Source: Ectopseudomonas chengduensis
Lineage (GTDB): Bacteria > Pseudomonadota > Gammaproteobacteria > Pseudomonadales > Pseudomonadaceae
Direction: 5' to 3'
NCBI RefSeq assembly: GCF_900102635.1
Contig: NZ_FMZQ01000022.1
Location: 1 to 64,000 of the forward strand
DNA length: 64,000 nt
Below the pieces are notes generated by a model. The model was not told the origin of the DNA. It did no database searches and saw only the letters and a program-made list of their open reading frames with translations. Shown piece by piece: positions 1-8,086 of this stretch (its first letter is position 1; each line of letters starts with the position of its first letter). The translations under genes and the position numbers were made by a program.

Positions 1-247
1 TCTCCCGTTCCAGTCGGTCGATCCTGGCTTCCAGCTCTTGGATTTTCTGCTGTTCGGGAGTCAATGCTTTGCTTTTCGGGGTGACGCCGAGGCGCTCTTC
101 TTGGAGCTGTTTCACCCAGCGGCGCAATGCCGAGTCCACGACGCCCAGCGAACGGCAGGCCTCGATATGGCTGTAGCCTTGATCCAGCACCAAGACCGCA
201 GCCTCTCGCTTGAACTCGGCAGAAAACGTACGTCGTTGCTTACTCAT
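1..247 (-). CDS. IS3-family transposase OrfA, cut off by the window edge
   Basis: First part (82 codons) of the small OrfA protein of an IS3-type insertion sequence; it binds the element ends and works with the OrfB integrase. The reading begins MSKQRRTFSAEFKREAAVLV, the typical start of the HTH-8 transposase family, followed by a helix-turn-helix (residues about 20-50, GYSHIEACRSLGV) and a leucine-zipper-like helix (QKIQELEARIDRLERE) that runs off the left edge. The start is the ATG at 245-247. OrfB and the far inverted repeat would lie left of the window. Family assignment is confident; the exact IS name is not known. Confidence 0.9.
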   Translation of the reverse strand, partial: MSKQRRTFSAEFKREAAVLVLDQGYSHIEACRSLGVVDSALRRWVKQLQEERLGVTPKSKALTPEQQKIQELEARIDRLERE

Positions 248-298
248 CGAACACCTCTTAGTGGCGAGGATTTTCGCCTAAATTGGTGTCCGGAATCA
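1..298 (-). mobile_element. Right-hand end of an IS3-family insertion sequence
   Basis: The OrfA start is preceded by about 50 bases of leader. Read inward from base 298 the putative terminal repeat begins TGATTCCGGACACC, with the 5'-TG expected of IS3-family ends. The acetyltransferase frame resumes directly beyond 298, which supports this boundary. The other end and any target duplication are outside the window, so the boundary is an inference. Confidence 0.7.
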
Positions 299-534
299 GC
301 AGACCACTACACGTGGACATCGCCGTTCTCAGGGAACATCAGGGCAAGGGGCTCGGCAAGCGCATCATGGGCGAGATTCTGCAGTTCATCGAAACCCATG
401 TGCCGGAAAGCGGCTACGTGAGCCTTATCGCGGATGGGCCAGCACAAGACCTGTACGCGCAGTTTGGCTTCGTTCACACCGCGCCGCGCTCTGTTGGTAT
501 GGCTTACAAACGCCCAAGGCCTGCAGATACCTGA
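299..534 (+). pseudogene. GNAT N-acetyltransferase, 3' fragment disrupted by the insertion sequence
   Basis: The last ~77 codons of a GNAT-fold acetyltransferase. The acetyl-CoA binding signature is visible (HQGKGLGKRIM, matching Q/R-x-x-G-x-G/A), followed by the typical C-terminal half ending LYAQFGFVHTAP...GMAYKR. The N-terminal half, with the first beta strands and the substrate site, is missing: the frame abuts the insertion-sequence end at about 298. A translation could start inside the IS (TTG at 283 gives an 83-residue product), but it would lack half the fold, so this is most likely a dead gene. The missing half may lie left of the window beyond the IS. Confidence 0.8.
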
Positions 535-641
535 GGTAAGAGTCAGGCCGCGCTAGAAATGACTCCAATCATCTCTACGTCGATGACCGGAGCGGAGCAC
601 GACTGCCGCCAATCGCTACCGCCCAGGTCATCCCCTGCGCT

Positions 642-1955
642 TCAGCGCAGCTTTTCCAGCATCTGGTAGTACCACATGCCCGCGGCCAGCATCGGGTTGC
701 CGAGCTGATCGCCGAGCGGCACCTTGATGTGCTTGCAGGCGGCGAAGGTGTCGTATTGCTCCAGGTCGCCGGTGATCGCCTTGGCCATGATCTCGCCCAT
801 GATGTGGGTGGTGGCGATACCGTGGCCGGAGTAGCCCTGGCAGTACCAGACGTTGGACGAGAGCTTGCCCAGCTGTGGGATGCGGTTCATCACGATGCCC
901 ATGGCGCAGCTCCACTGGTAGTCGATCTGCACGCCCTTGAGTTGCGGGAAGGTGCTCTCGATGCACGGACGCAGCTCGCCGGCGATATCGCGCGAATCAC
1001 GTCCGGAGTAGTTGCAACCACCGCCGAACAACAGGCGGCCATCGGCGGTCAGGCGGTAGTAGTCGAGCACGAAGCGGCAGTCGTACACCGCCAGGTCCTG
1101 CGGGTTGATCTCTTTCGCCAGGTCGCCCAGCGGCGCGGTGGTGACGATGCCGCCCATGGCCGGGAAGATCAGGCCCTTGAGCTTGCGCCGCTCCAGCTTG
1201 TGATAGACGTCGCCGGCCAGCAGCACCTGCTTGGCCTCGATCCGCCCGCCCTTGGTGACCACTGCCGGACGCGGGCCGTGGACGATATCCAGCACCTCGG
1301 AATGTTCGAAGATCAGCGCGCCCAGGCTCTCGGCGGCCTTGGCCTCACCGATGCACAGGTTGAGTGGATGCAGGTGCATGTTGCGGGTGTTCTTCAGGGC
1401 ACCGCAATACAGATCGCTGCTTAGCTGGGCACGTACACCGGCCGCGTCGAGCAGGGTGACATCCTCGCCCATGCCACGGCGCAACGCCTCGTCATAGGTC
1501 GCCTTGAGCTCATCCATATGGCTGGCTTTCATCGCGGTATGCAGATGGCCGTGCTTGAGGTCGCAGTCGATGCCGTATTTGGCCACGCGGTTCTTGATGA
1601 TCTCGTGACCGCGCCAGCGCAGGTGCCAGATGAAGTCATCCACCTCATCGCCCAGCGTGTTGCGCATCTGCTTGCGCATGGCCTCGTCGCCGGACAGGCT
1701 GCCGGTGACCTGGCCACCGTTGCGCCCGCTGGCACCCCAGCCGACCTTGTTGGTTTCCACCACGGCCACCTTGAGGCCGCGCTCGGCCAGCTCCACGGCG
1801 GTGGCAATGCCGGTGAAACCGCCTCCGATGATGGCCACATCCACCGTCACACTGCCCTGCAGCGTCGGGTAGTCGGTCTCGAAATTGAGCGAGGCCGAGT
1901 AGTAGGAAGGCGCGCGCTCGACGGCAGGTTTGACGGCTTGGTTGATCGCGTTCAT
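642..1955 (-). CDS. puuB: Gamma-glutamylputrescine oxidoreductase (FAD-dependent, PuuB/PauB family)
   Basis: 437-residue flavoprotein of the DAO family. It oxidises gamma-glutamyl-putrescine to gamma-glutamyl-aminobutyraldehyde, ammonia and H2O2 in polyamine catabolism. A dinucleotide-binding motif is at residues 42-47 (IIGGGFTG), followed by the GWGASGRNGGQVTG stretch typical of PuuB/OrdL proteins; the C-terminal FAD-contact region holds GYSGHGIATT. The ATG at 1955 has AAGGACA upstream. The glutamyl-polyamine ligase gene lies upstream on the same strand, 157 bases away across a REP-like repeat. The family is clear; which polyamine is preferred cannot be told, since pseudomonads keep several paralogues. 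Confidence 0.85.
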   Translation of the reverse strand: MNAINQAVKPAVERAPSYYSASLNFETDYPTLQGSVTVDVAIIGGGFTGIATAVELAERGLKVAVVETNKVGWGASGRNGGQVTGSLSGDEAMRKQMRNTLGDEVDDFIWHLRWRGHEIIKNRVAKYGIDCDLKHGHLHTAMKASHMDELKATYDEALRRGMGEDVTLLDAAGVRAQLSSDLYCGALKNTRNMHLHPLNLCIGEAKAAESLGALIFEHSEVLDIVHGPRPAVVTKGGRIEAKQVLLAGDVYHKLERRKLKGLIFPAMGGIVTTAPLGDLAKEINPQDLAVYDCRFVLDYYRLTADGRLLFGGGCNYSGRDSRDIAGELRPCIESTFPQLKGVQIDYQWSCAMGIVMNRIPQLGKLSSNVWYCQGYSGHGIATTHIMGEIMAKAITGDLEQYDTFAACKHIKVPLGDQLGNPMLAAGMWYYQMLEKLR

Positions 1956-1983
1956 TGCATGTCCTTGTGGCGGCTATGCCGCC

Positions 1984-2097
1984 GTAGGGTGCGCTGTGCG
2001 CACCAGTAAATCCGGAGAATTCGCGGCTAAAGCCGCTCCTACACTGAGCTGAGTCCTGTAGGAGCGGCTGGGCGGCACTCCGCTTTAGCCGCGAGCT
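1984..2097. repeat. Composite REP-like palindromes between puuA and puuB
   Basis: Two nested elements. Bases 1988-2004 form GGTGCGC/GCGCACC. Bases 2021-2094 hold two interlocked inverted repeats: TCGCGGCTAAAG (2021-2032) with CTTTAGCCGCGA (2083-2094), and AGCCGCTCCTACA (2031-2043) with TGTAGGAGCGGCT (2057-2069). The latter is the core of a REP family widespread in Pseudomonas. It could form a large hairpin in the puuA-puuB transcript. Confidence 0.8.
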
Positions 2098-2112
2098 TTT
2101 CAATTCATGCGC

Positions 2113-3480
2113 TCAGGCGTTGCTCAGGTACCAGCGCCAATCCTGCTCACCGACTTCGCCCATGAACTGGCGATACTCGGCACGCTTGACCGCGAGAAAG
2201 ACCTTGAGAAAGTCCGCGCCAAAGGCGTCGCGCGCCCAGTCGGAGCGCTCCAGCGCCTGGATCGAGGCCAGCCACTCGGTCGGTAGCAGGGTCTTGGCCT
2301 GGGCATAGCCGTTGCCTTCCACCGGCGCGCCGGGGTCGAGGCGATCAGCGATGCCACGGTGAATCCCGGCGAGAATCGCCGCTGCCGCCAGATAGGGGTT
2401 GGCATCAGCACCGCAAATGCGGTGTTCCACATGCCGAGTGGGGGCCGGGCCACCGGGCACGCGCAGGCTGACGGTGCGGTTGTCCACGCCCCAGGTCGGC
2501 GCCAGCGGCGCGTAACTGTTGGCCTGGAAACGTCGGTAGGAGTTGGCGTTGGGGCAGAACAGCAGCAGCGAGTCGAGCAGGCTGGCGAGCATGCCGCCAA
2601 CGGCGTGACGCAGCAGCGGCGTGCCGGCAGGATCCATGCTGGCGAACAGGTTATTGCCCTGCGCATCGGCCAGGCTCACATGCATGTGCATGCCGGTGCC
2701 GGCCAAGTGATCGAACGGCTTGGCCATGAAGCAGGCCTGCATCCCGTGGGCATGGGCCACGCCCTTGACCAGGCGCTTGTAGCGTACAGCCTGATCCATC
2801 GCCGCCATTACCGGGCCGTGCTCCAGGGTGATTTCCACCTGACCGGGGGCGTATTCGGAAATCGCCGTGCGCGCGGGAATGCCCTGCGCCTTGCAGGCGG
2901 CATAGAGATCACGCAGGAAGGGTTCGATCTGCTCCAGCTCGCGCAGACCGTAGACCTGGGTCTGCCGCGGGCGGCCGCCGTCGGCATCCAGCGCTGGCTG
3001 CGGGCGGCCCTGGGCATCGCGCTTCTGGTCGAGCAGGTAGAACTCCAGCTCACAGGCCATCACCGGGTAATAGCCCTCGGCTTCGAGCTGCTCGATCACC
3101 CGGATCAGCAACTGCCGTGGATCGGCCGGCGTGGCCGGCAGACCTTCGGTCGGGTGCATCGACACCTGCACGGCGGCCGTGGGCATCTGTCGCCAGGGCA
3201 GGCGCACCAGGCTGCCGGGCAGCGGATAGGCGCGACAGTCGATATCGCCCACCTCCCAGACCAGGCCGGAATCCTCGACATCCTCGCCTTGGATGGACAG
3301 GCCAAGCATGGTGCTCGGCAGCGGCCGGCCGCTCTGGTACAGCGCCAACAGCTCCTCACGGTGCAACAGCTTGCCGCGCGGCACGCCATTGGCGTCGAGG
3401 ATGAACAGCTCGATCAGCTCGATATCGGGGTTATTCGCCAGGAAGTCCTGAGCTTCCTGCACGGGGGCGAAAGTCGTCAT
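2113..3480 (-). CDS. puuA: Gamma-glutamylputrescine synthetase (glutamine synthetase family, PuuA/PauA)
   Basis: 455-residue enzyme of the glutamine synthetase superfamily. It ligates glutamate to putrescine or another polyamine using ATP, the entry step of the gamma-glutamyl pathway whose next step is catalysed by the neighbouring oxidoreductase. The GS beta-grasp N-terminus and the catalytic domain are visible: ACELEFYLLD (metal-binding Glu region), FMAKPFDHLAGTGMHMHVSL (GS catalytic signature with the nucleotide-site His) and RVPGGP-x-x-T-R-H-V-E-H-R (glutamate binding). Length fits PuuA. Start ATG at 3480; the upstream purine stretch is weak as a ribosome site. A promoter is expected in the gene-free stretch upstream. 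Confidence 0.87.
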   Translation of the reverse strand: MTTFAPVQEAQDFLANNPDIELIELFILDANGVPRGKLLHREELLALYQSGRPLPSTMLGLSIQGEDVEDSGLVWEVGDIDCRAYPLPGSLVRLPWRQMPTAAVQVSMHPTEGLPATPADPRQLLIRVIEQLEAEGYYPVMACELEFYLLDQKRDAQGRPQPALDADGGRPRQTQVYGLRELEQIEPFLRDLYAACKAQGIPARTAISEYAPGQVEITLEHGPVMAAMDQAVRYKRLVKGVAHAHGMQACFMAKPFDHLAGTGMHMHVSLADAQGNNLFASMDPAGTPLLRHAVGGMLASLLDSLLLFCPNANSYRRFQANSYAPLAPTWGVDNRTVSLRVPGGPAPTRHVEHRICGADANPYLAAAAILAGIHRGIADRLDPGAPVEGNGYAQAKTLLPTEWLASIQALERSDWARDAFGADFLKVFLAVKRAEYRQFMGEVGEQDWRWYLSNA

Positions 3481-3934
3481 GTTGCGCTCGCTTGCGCCAG
3501 TTGGGCGCTCGGTGTCCGCACGGCCCGTTCGATTCTTGAACAGGTTGCACAGGCAGACAAGGTGATAGCAGCGGCTGCGGGCATGGCGCAGCCATCGGTA
3601 TTCAGCGGGCGGGGACGGCGTCCGGCGGGCGAGCGTGGCGACAATGCCACAGCGCCCAGAAGGCGAGGATGATAGTCAGCAGCGGGTTGAGCCGCTCCAA
3701 CAAGCGCCGCCGCGCAGGTGCGCGGTACAGCGGAACATGGACTTGGCAGGCCAGGAAGATCATGGCTTGGCAGCGTCGCACAGGGTTTGAGGTGCGTTAA
3801 ATCGGGTTTTTCATACGCTTGGTTATGCACCCACTAAACAATCCATCGCTAACGCTTAGCCATGGCTCAGGCCAGGCCGTAGGGTGCGCCATGCGCACCA
3901 GCTTTCAAGCGGCGCTCAGCAGAACGCGAACAAC
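3481..3934. other. Gene-free stretch upstream of puuA and downstream of the chemoreceptor
   Basis: About 450 bases. An open frame on the minus strand (3477-3830) has no recognisable protein features and is not called. The stretch should carry the puuA promoter; no confident -35/-10 or sigma54 pair was found. A dispersed palindrome (GTAGGGTGCGC CAT GCGCACCA) lies at 3879-3900, close to the chemoreceptor stop. Confidence 0.6.
3879..3900. repeat. Dispersed palindrome, GTAGGGTGCGC family
   Basis: GGTGCGC-CAT-GCGCACC, the same short element seen at 1988-2004 and in inverted sense near 22330. It sits just downstream of the chemoreceptor stop codon and could act as a transcript-end hairpin. Confidence 0.7.
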
Positions 3935-5506
3935 TCAAGGCTCCGGCCGATAGCCCAGGCGCAAACCGCCCCAATGCTTGCCCTGCACCATGATCGGCAC
4001 CGACAGGTCGTGCATCAGCTCGCCGGTGTCGCGCATATAGGTCTGCAACAGCAGTGCCTGCCTGTGGCTACCGCAGCGGATGCCGGTGCGGTCGTTGAAC
4101 AGGCGCTTGCTACGGCTCTTCGTTGCATCTACCGCCGGGTCACCGCTGGGCGGGTGGTTGAACGCGGCGTTATGGGTCGGCACGTAGCCTTCCGGGGTAG
4201 TGGAAATGGCGAACACCAACCCTTCATGGCGCTTGAGCAAGGGCTCCTGCAACGCCGGCAGCACCTGGTCGGCATACTGATCGAAGCGCGTGCGGTACTT
4301 CTGCGGCTGGGTGCCGGCGATTGGTTGGTAGCGACGGTCGAACAGATCGTCGAGACCGATGCGCCCGGCCTGCAGATCCTGCTCGAACTGCGCCGCGATG
4401 GCAGCGGCGCCTTCACGGGCCAGGTCATAGGCACGCTGGTGGTAATCATCCAGACCCACTTCGGCGAGCTGCTCGCTGACGGTCTCGGCCTGGCCGACCA
4501 GTTGTTCAGCGGCGTCGGCCAGTTGCCGCGTCTGCCCTTCGCTGCCTTGCACATCGTCCTGCAATTGCAGGGAGGCAGCCGAGAGGCTGGCCAGGCGCTG
4601 GTGATTGTCCGCCGTGCCGGCGCTGATCTGCGCCACCTGCTGCTCGACCTCCTCGGCCTGGTCAGCGATGCCGTGCAGGCGGCTACCGGCTGTCTCGATC
4701 TGCTGCGCGGCCTGTTCCAGCTCGACGCTCTGACGTTGGATATGAGCGACCACCGCCGCGCTCTGCTGGCGGATGTCGGCGACCATCTGGCTGACTTCCT
4801 CGGTGGCGCTGGCAGTGCGCGCGGCAAGGTTGCGCACCTCGTCGGCGACCACGGCAAAACCGCGGCCCATCTCACCGGCGCGGGCGGCCTCGATGGCCGC
4901 GTTGAGCGCCAGCAGATTGGTCTGGCTGGCGATGGACTGGATCACCTGGGTGACCTGCTCGATCTGTTCGGTACGGCTACCGAGACCATCGATCAGCTCG
5001 CGACTGGCCAGGGTCTGCGCACTGAGCTGCTGCATGCGTTCGATGGCCTGATTGAGTTCGGCCTGACCATTGGCGCTGGCATCACGCACATGGCGGGCCG
5101 CGGCCAGGGTCTGCTCGGCACGAGCGGCGCTGTCCTGCTCGGTGTGGGTGATGGCCTCGGCGGCCTGGCTGACCTGCTGCACCGCCGTCAGCTGCGATTG
5201 CAGGCGACCGGCCAGATGCTTGACCGCATGGGCCACCTTGGCTGCGGACAGCGCGTTGTGGCAGGTGTGGCGCGACAGCCCGCGGCTGAGCTCGACGAAG
5301 TCAGAGCTGGCGACTTGCTGCGCGGCAGGCGAACTGTCGTCGCGACGTTGCCATGGCCCCAGCCAGGGCCACAGCGCCAGCAGCAGGAAGGACAACACAC
5401 TGACATAGGACGGTAGCTGCACCTGCTGGTAGACCAGCATCAATGCAGCCAGCCCCAGGGCGTGAAGGAGACAGGCAACAGGTGAACGGACAAAGGCAGC
5501 TTGCAT
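3935..5506 (-). CDS. Methyl-accepting chemotaxis protein with a C-terminal sensor-like domain
   Basis: 523 residues from the ATG at 5506. Two hydrophobic segments (about 9-28 and 32-52) with almost no periplasmic loop anchor it in the inner membrane. A long helical signalling domain follows (about 100-370). The hairpin tip near 190-230 (QTNLLALNAAIEAARAGE, then GRGFAVVADEVRNLA) is the CheA/CheW contact. The last ~145 residues (LDDLFDRRYQPIAG... to GGLRLGYRPEP) form a separate domain after the signalling region, so the sensor is probably cytoplasmic and C-terminal. A GTG at 5566, preceded by AAGGAG ten bases upstream, is an alternative start adding 20 residues. Ligand unknown. Confidence 0.85.
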   Translation of the reverse strand: MQAAFVRSPVACLLHALGLAALMLVYQQVQLPSYVSVLSFLLLALWPWLGPWQRRDDSSPAAQQVASSDFVELSRGLSRHTCHNALSAAKVAHAVKHLAGRLQSQLTAVQQVSQAAEAITHTEQDSAARAEQTLAAARHVRDASANGQAELNQAIERMQQLSAQTLASRELIDGLGSRTEQIEQVTQVIQSIASQTNLLALNAAIEAARAGEMGRGFAVVADEVRNLAARTASATEEVSQMVADIRQQSAAVVAHIQRQSVELEQAAQQIETAGSRLHGIADQAEEVEQQVAQISAGTADNHQRLASLSAASLQLQDDVQGSEGQTRQLADAAEQLVGQAETVSEQLAEVGLDDYHQRAYDLAREGAAAIAAQFEQDLQAGRIGLDDLFDRRYQPIAGTQPQKYRTRFDQYADQVLPALQEPLLKRHEGLVFAISTTPEGYVPTHNAAFNHPPSGDPAVDATKSRSKRLFNDRTGIRCGSHRQALLLQTYMRDTGELMHDLSVPIMVQGKHWGGLRLGYRPEP

Positions 5507-5896
5507 GACCGACCTCAGAGTTCTTGTTCTGGTGCGCGGCGAGGCGCTGTAGGCGGACGGGGTCACGGCGGGTTCTCTCCTTGAATATCCCACGCAACCT
5601 GGGCAGCAGGCTACGTGTACGACAGGCCCGACGAAAAATATGGGTATGCAGGCCGGGCACGATGACCGGGATTCGAGCAGCTTGAAAGCGCCAGCACCAT
5701 AAAACTTTGGTAGCAACCTGCCATGAATTTGGGCAGTGTCCCTGCAGGCTCAACAAGGCTTCCCCAGCACCGGGGCGCAGCGCCAACACACTCGCTGTAT
5801 CGACACTTAACTCAGTGGCATTAGCAGGCTGTTGAAAAACCACCTCGGCTCTGGCCTCCCGCATCCGTGCAGCCGTAGCCCGGGTTTTCAGGCCTG
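5507..5896. other. Gene-free stretch between the flavoprotein and the chemoreceptor
   Basis: The chemoreceptor frame stays open to 5716 but that extension has no recognisable content. The left part is the presumed chemoreceptor promoter and leader. The right part holds an inverted repeat (5826-5898) listed separately. No other gene was seen. Confidence 0.5.
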
Positions 5897-5898
5897 CT
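5826..5898. repeat. Long imperfect inverted repeat (GCAGGC...GAAAA / TTTTC...GCCTGC)
   Basis: GCAGGC with GAAAAACC at the left is mirrored by GGTTTTC and GCCTGC at the right, around a GC-rich centre. Elements reading GTTTTTCAACAGCCTGC are a common dispersed hairpin in pseudomonads. It lies against the stop codon of the flavoprotein gene and may end its transcript. Confidence 0.6.
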
Positions 5899-6973
5899 AC
5901 CCCACCATGCGATGGCGCTTGACGAAGCGCCGGTCCAGCCAGTCCTTGCAATGCCCGTACAACTGCCCACCCGCACTCCAGTCGTGCCAACCGAGCAGCG
6001 CACCGCCATCGCCAGTGGCGAGCAGGGCCAGGCTCTGCCATTGCGCCCGATACTGGCGCAGCGGACGCCCCTGCAGCGCGGCCTGCAGATTGGCGCTGAG
6101 TACCGGCGCCTGACGCACTGCGAAACGCCCGCTGCGGCGCATGCCGTCGAGGCTGGCGCTGTCACCGACGGCGAAGATCTGCGCGTGGGACTCGCATTGC
6201 AGGGTCGGGCGAATGGCGATGAATCCGGCTGCGTCGCTGGCCAGTTGGCTCGCCGTCAGCCATGGCCAGGGACGCGCACCGCTGGCCAGCAGCAGGCGCC
6301 GCCCGCGCCATACCGGCTCGTCACCACTGAGCAGCCAGTCATCCTCGATACGGCCGATCGGGCAATGCTCGCGCACCTGCACGCCGCGCTGACGCAGATG
6401 CCCCAGTGCGCGCAGCCGCAGCCCCGGCCCCAGCCCGTCGAGCAGGGTTCCGCCGCAGAACAGCGCCAGCGCCGGTACCTTGCCGGCCAGCGCCAGGGCC
6501 AGTTCCACACCACCGGCCCCACCACCGAGAATCGCCATGCGCCGTGGCTCGGCCTGCCATTGCTGCCAGCCTTCGAGCATCCGTTCGATGGGCCTGGCGG
6601 CCAACACCTGCATCCCTTCGCCCTGCTGCGGTGGAATGGCCATGCCGGCACCGACGTTGAGCGACAGCCACTCGCTCTGCAGGCTACGGCCGTCTGCGAG
6701 CTGCAGGATGCGCGCATCGGCATCGAGCGACGCGATCTCGCCCTCGATCAGCTCGACCTTGGCCGCCCGGCACAGCGGCTGCAACTCCACACGGCAGTCT
6801 GCCGGGCTGAAACGGCCGCTGATCAGCCCCGGCAACATGCCGGCGTACCAGGCTTCCGGGCCAGGGCTGAGCAGGCCGATGCGGCCTGGCGGACGCTCCA
6901 CCAGCGCCCAGCGGCGCAACACGCCAAGGTGGGCATGGCCGGCCCCGGCCAAAATCAGATCGTACTGGGTCAT
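5897..6973 (-). CDS. FAD-dependent pyridine nucleotide-disulfide oxidoreductase (SelD-N-terminal-like family)
   Basis: 358 residues. The N-terminus has a Rossmann FAD motif with an unusual sequence, AGAGHAHLGVLRR (residues 9-21), characteristic of a flavoprotein family that occurs alone or fused to the N-terminus of selenide water dikinase and resembles type II NADH dehydrogenases. A second nucleotide-binding motif (ILGGGAGGVELALAL) lies near residue 150 and the FAD-ribityl motif IFAVGDSA near 270. No redox-active CxxxxC is seen. The start overlaps the stop of the AraC regulator by four bases (ATGA), so the two are co-transcribed. Substrate unknown; no selD is nearby. Confidence 0.8.
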   Translation of the reverse strand: MTQYDLILAGAGHAHLGVLRRWALVERPPGRIGLLSPGPEAWYAGMLPGLISGRFSPADCRVELQPLCRAAKVELIEGEIASLDADARILQLADGRSLQSEWLSLNVGAGMAIPPQQGEGMQVLAARPIERMLEGWQQWQAEPRRMAILGGGAGGVELALALAGKVPALALFCGGTLLDGLGPGLRLRALGHLRQRGVQVREHCPIGRIEDDWLLSGDEPVWRGRRLLLASGARPWPWLTASQLASDAAGFIAIRPTLQCESHAQIFAVGDSASLDGMRRSGRFAVRQAPVLSANLQAALQGRPLRQYRAQWQSLALLATGDGGALLGWHDWSAGGQLYGHCKDWLDRRFVKRHRMVG

Positions 6974-7983
6974 GCGTTGTTGAATCCATCGCGGTATTGG
7001 CTCGGCGTCTGGCCGGTCCAGCGTTTGAAGGCTCGGCCGAAGCTGCTGCTGTCGCTGAAGCCGAGCAGATAGGCAATCTCACTGATCGAACAGCGCGGAT
7101 CGCGCATATGCCGCAACGCCAGGGCGTGGCGCGTCTCACCGAGCAGCGCCTCGTAGCTGGTGCCCTCCTCGGCCAGGTGGCGCTGCAGGCTGCGCAGGCT
7201 CAGATGCAGGGTCTGGGCGATACGTTCGGCGGAGGGCTCGCCATCGGGCAATTGCGCCTCCAGGCAGCTGCGCACCCGCTCGCTGCAGCTGGCTGCCTGC
7301 AGTTGCTCCAGGCTGCGTCTGAGCACCGTCTCGTTGTGTTCGGCCAGCTCCGGGTTGCCATCGTCCAGCCGTTGTTCGAACGCGGCGCGGGGAAAGCGCA
7401 GCAGGCTTTCGTCGGCATCGAACTGCAGCGGTGCGCGAAATACCGCCTGCCAGGGCGCCGGGTCGGTTGGCTGCGGGCGCTGCAATTGCACCAGCAGCGG
7501 CGAAAACTCCCGGTTCAGGCGATTGCGACAGCTGCGCACGTAGATCGCGGCAAAGGCGTCCAGCGCTTCGGGTGCGGGCGCAGGGCTGCCTGGCGGTACG
7601 CGAAAACGAAATTCGTAGACGTCTTCCAGCTGGCGTAACTCCAGCTGCAGCGCATCGCTGACCACCCGGTGATAACGCACGATGCGCTCGAACATCTCGC
7701 GCAGGCTGCTGCTGGCGATCAGCGCATAGCCCAGCGCATGGAAGGTGGTCGGACTGACGAACTGCGAAGTCTTCAGGCCCAGCGCCGGGTCACCACTGGC
7801 GGCCACCGCCAACTGCCACAGGCGCGTGGTGACCGACAGCGGGCAGCGCGCGTTGGGGTCGTCGAGCACTGCCGGGTCGAGCCCCGCCTCGCGGCACAGC
7901 GCAGCGCTGTCCAGGCCGAGGGCATCGAGCTGCTTGCGCAGGGCGCGGGTCCAGCTGGCCAGGGTGGTGGGTTCGGCGGTCAT
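6970..7983 (-). CDS. AraC-family transcriptional regulator (OruR/ArgR-like, N-terminal Arabinose_bd domain)
   Basis: 337 residues from the ATG at 7983. The N-terminal ~200 residues match the long effector domain of OruR/MmsR-type AraC proteins (LWQLAVAASGDPALGL, then FHALGYALIASSSLREM). The C-terminal ~100 residues carry two helix-turn-helix motifs, the second with the AraC signature (ISEIAYLLGFSDSSSFGRAFKRWTGQTPSQYR). The frame stays open to 8088 but that would overlap the divergent desaturase start, so the shorter form is chosen. It is divergent from the desaturase (103-base gap) and translationally coupled to the flavoprotein, so it probably controls both. Confidence 0.85.
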   Translation of the reverse strand: MTAEPTTLASWTRALRKQLDALGLDSAALCREAGLDPAVLDDPNARCPLSVTTRLWQLAVAASGDPALGLKTSQFVSPTTFHALGYALIASSSLREMFERIVRYHRVVSDALQLELRQLEDVYEFRFRVPPGSPAPAPEALDAFAAIYVRSCRNRLNREFSPLLVQLQRPQPTDPAPWQAVFRAPLQFDADESLLRFPRAAFEQRLDDGNPELAEHNETVLRRSLEQLQAASCSERVRSCLEAQLPDGEPSAERIAQTLHLSLRSLQRHLAEEGTSYEALLGETRHALALRHMRDPRCSISEIAYLLGFSDSSSFGRAFKRWTGQTPSQYRDGFNNA

Positions 7984-8086
7984 GCAGATTGGCGTATCCG
8001 GTAGGCAGGTTGGCGTGCACGGTCGGGCGCTCTGACGACCGTCACGGCACAGTGAAGTCACAACCCAATAACAAGAGGATGTCGGC

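Noticed and set aside
2359..3672. Long plus-strand frame antisense to puuA
   Set aside because: Composition rich in Gly, Arg, His and Gln, typical of the antisense of a GC-rich gene. The puuA frame on the other strand has full family motifs.
3477..3830. 117-codon minus-strand frame upstream of puuA
   Set aside because: Overlaps the puuA start, no ribosome site, low-complexity Ala/Pro/Arg composition and no recognisable domain. Treated as a chance frame in GC-rich DNA.
3884..5416. 510-codon plus-strand frame antisense to the chemoreceptor
   Set aside because: Same reason: the minus strand encodes a clear methyl-accepting protein, the plus frame has no domain.
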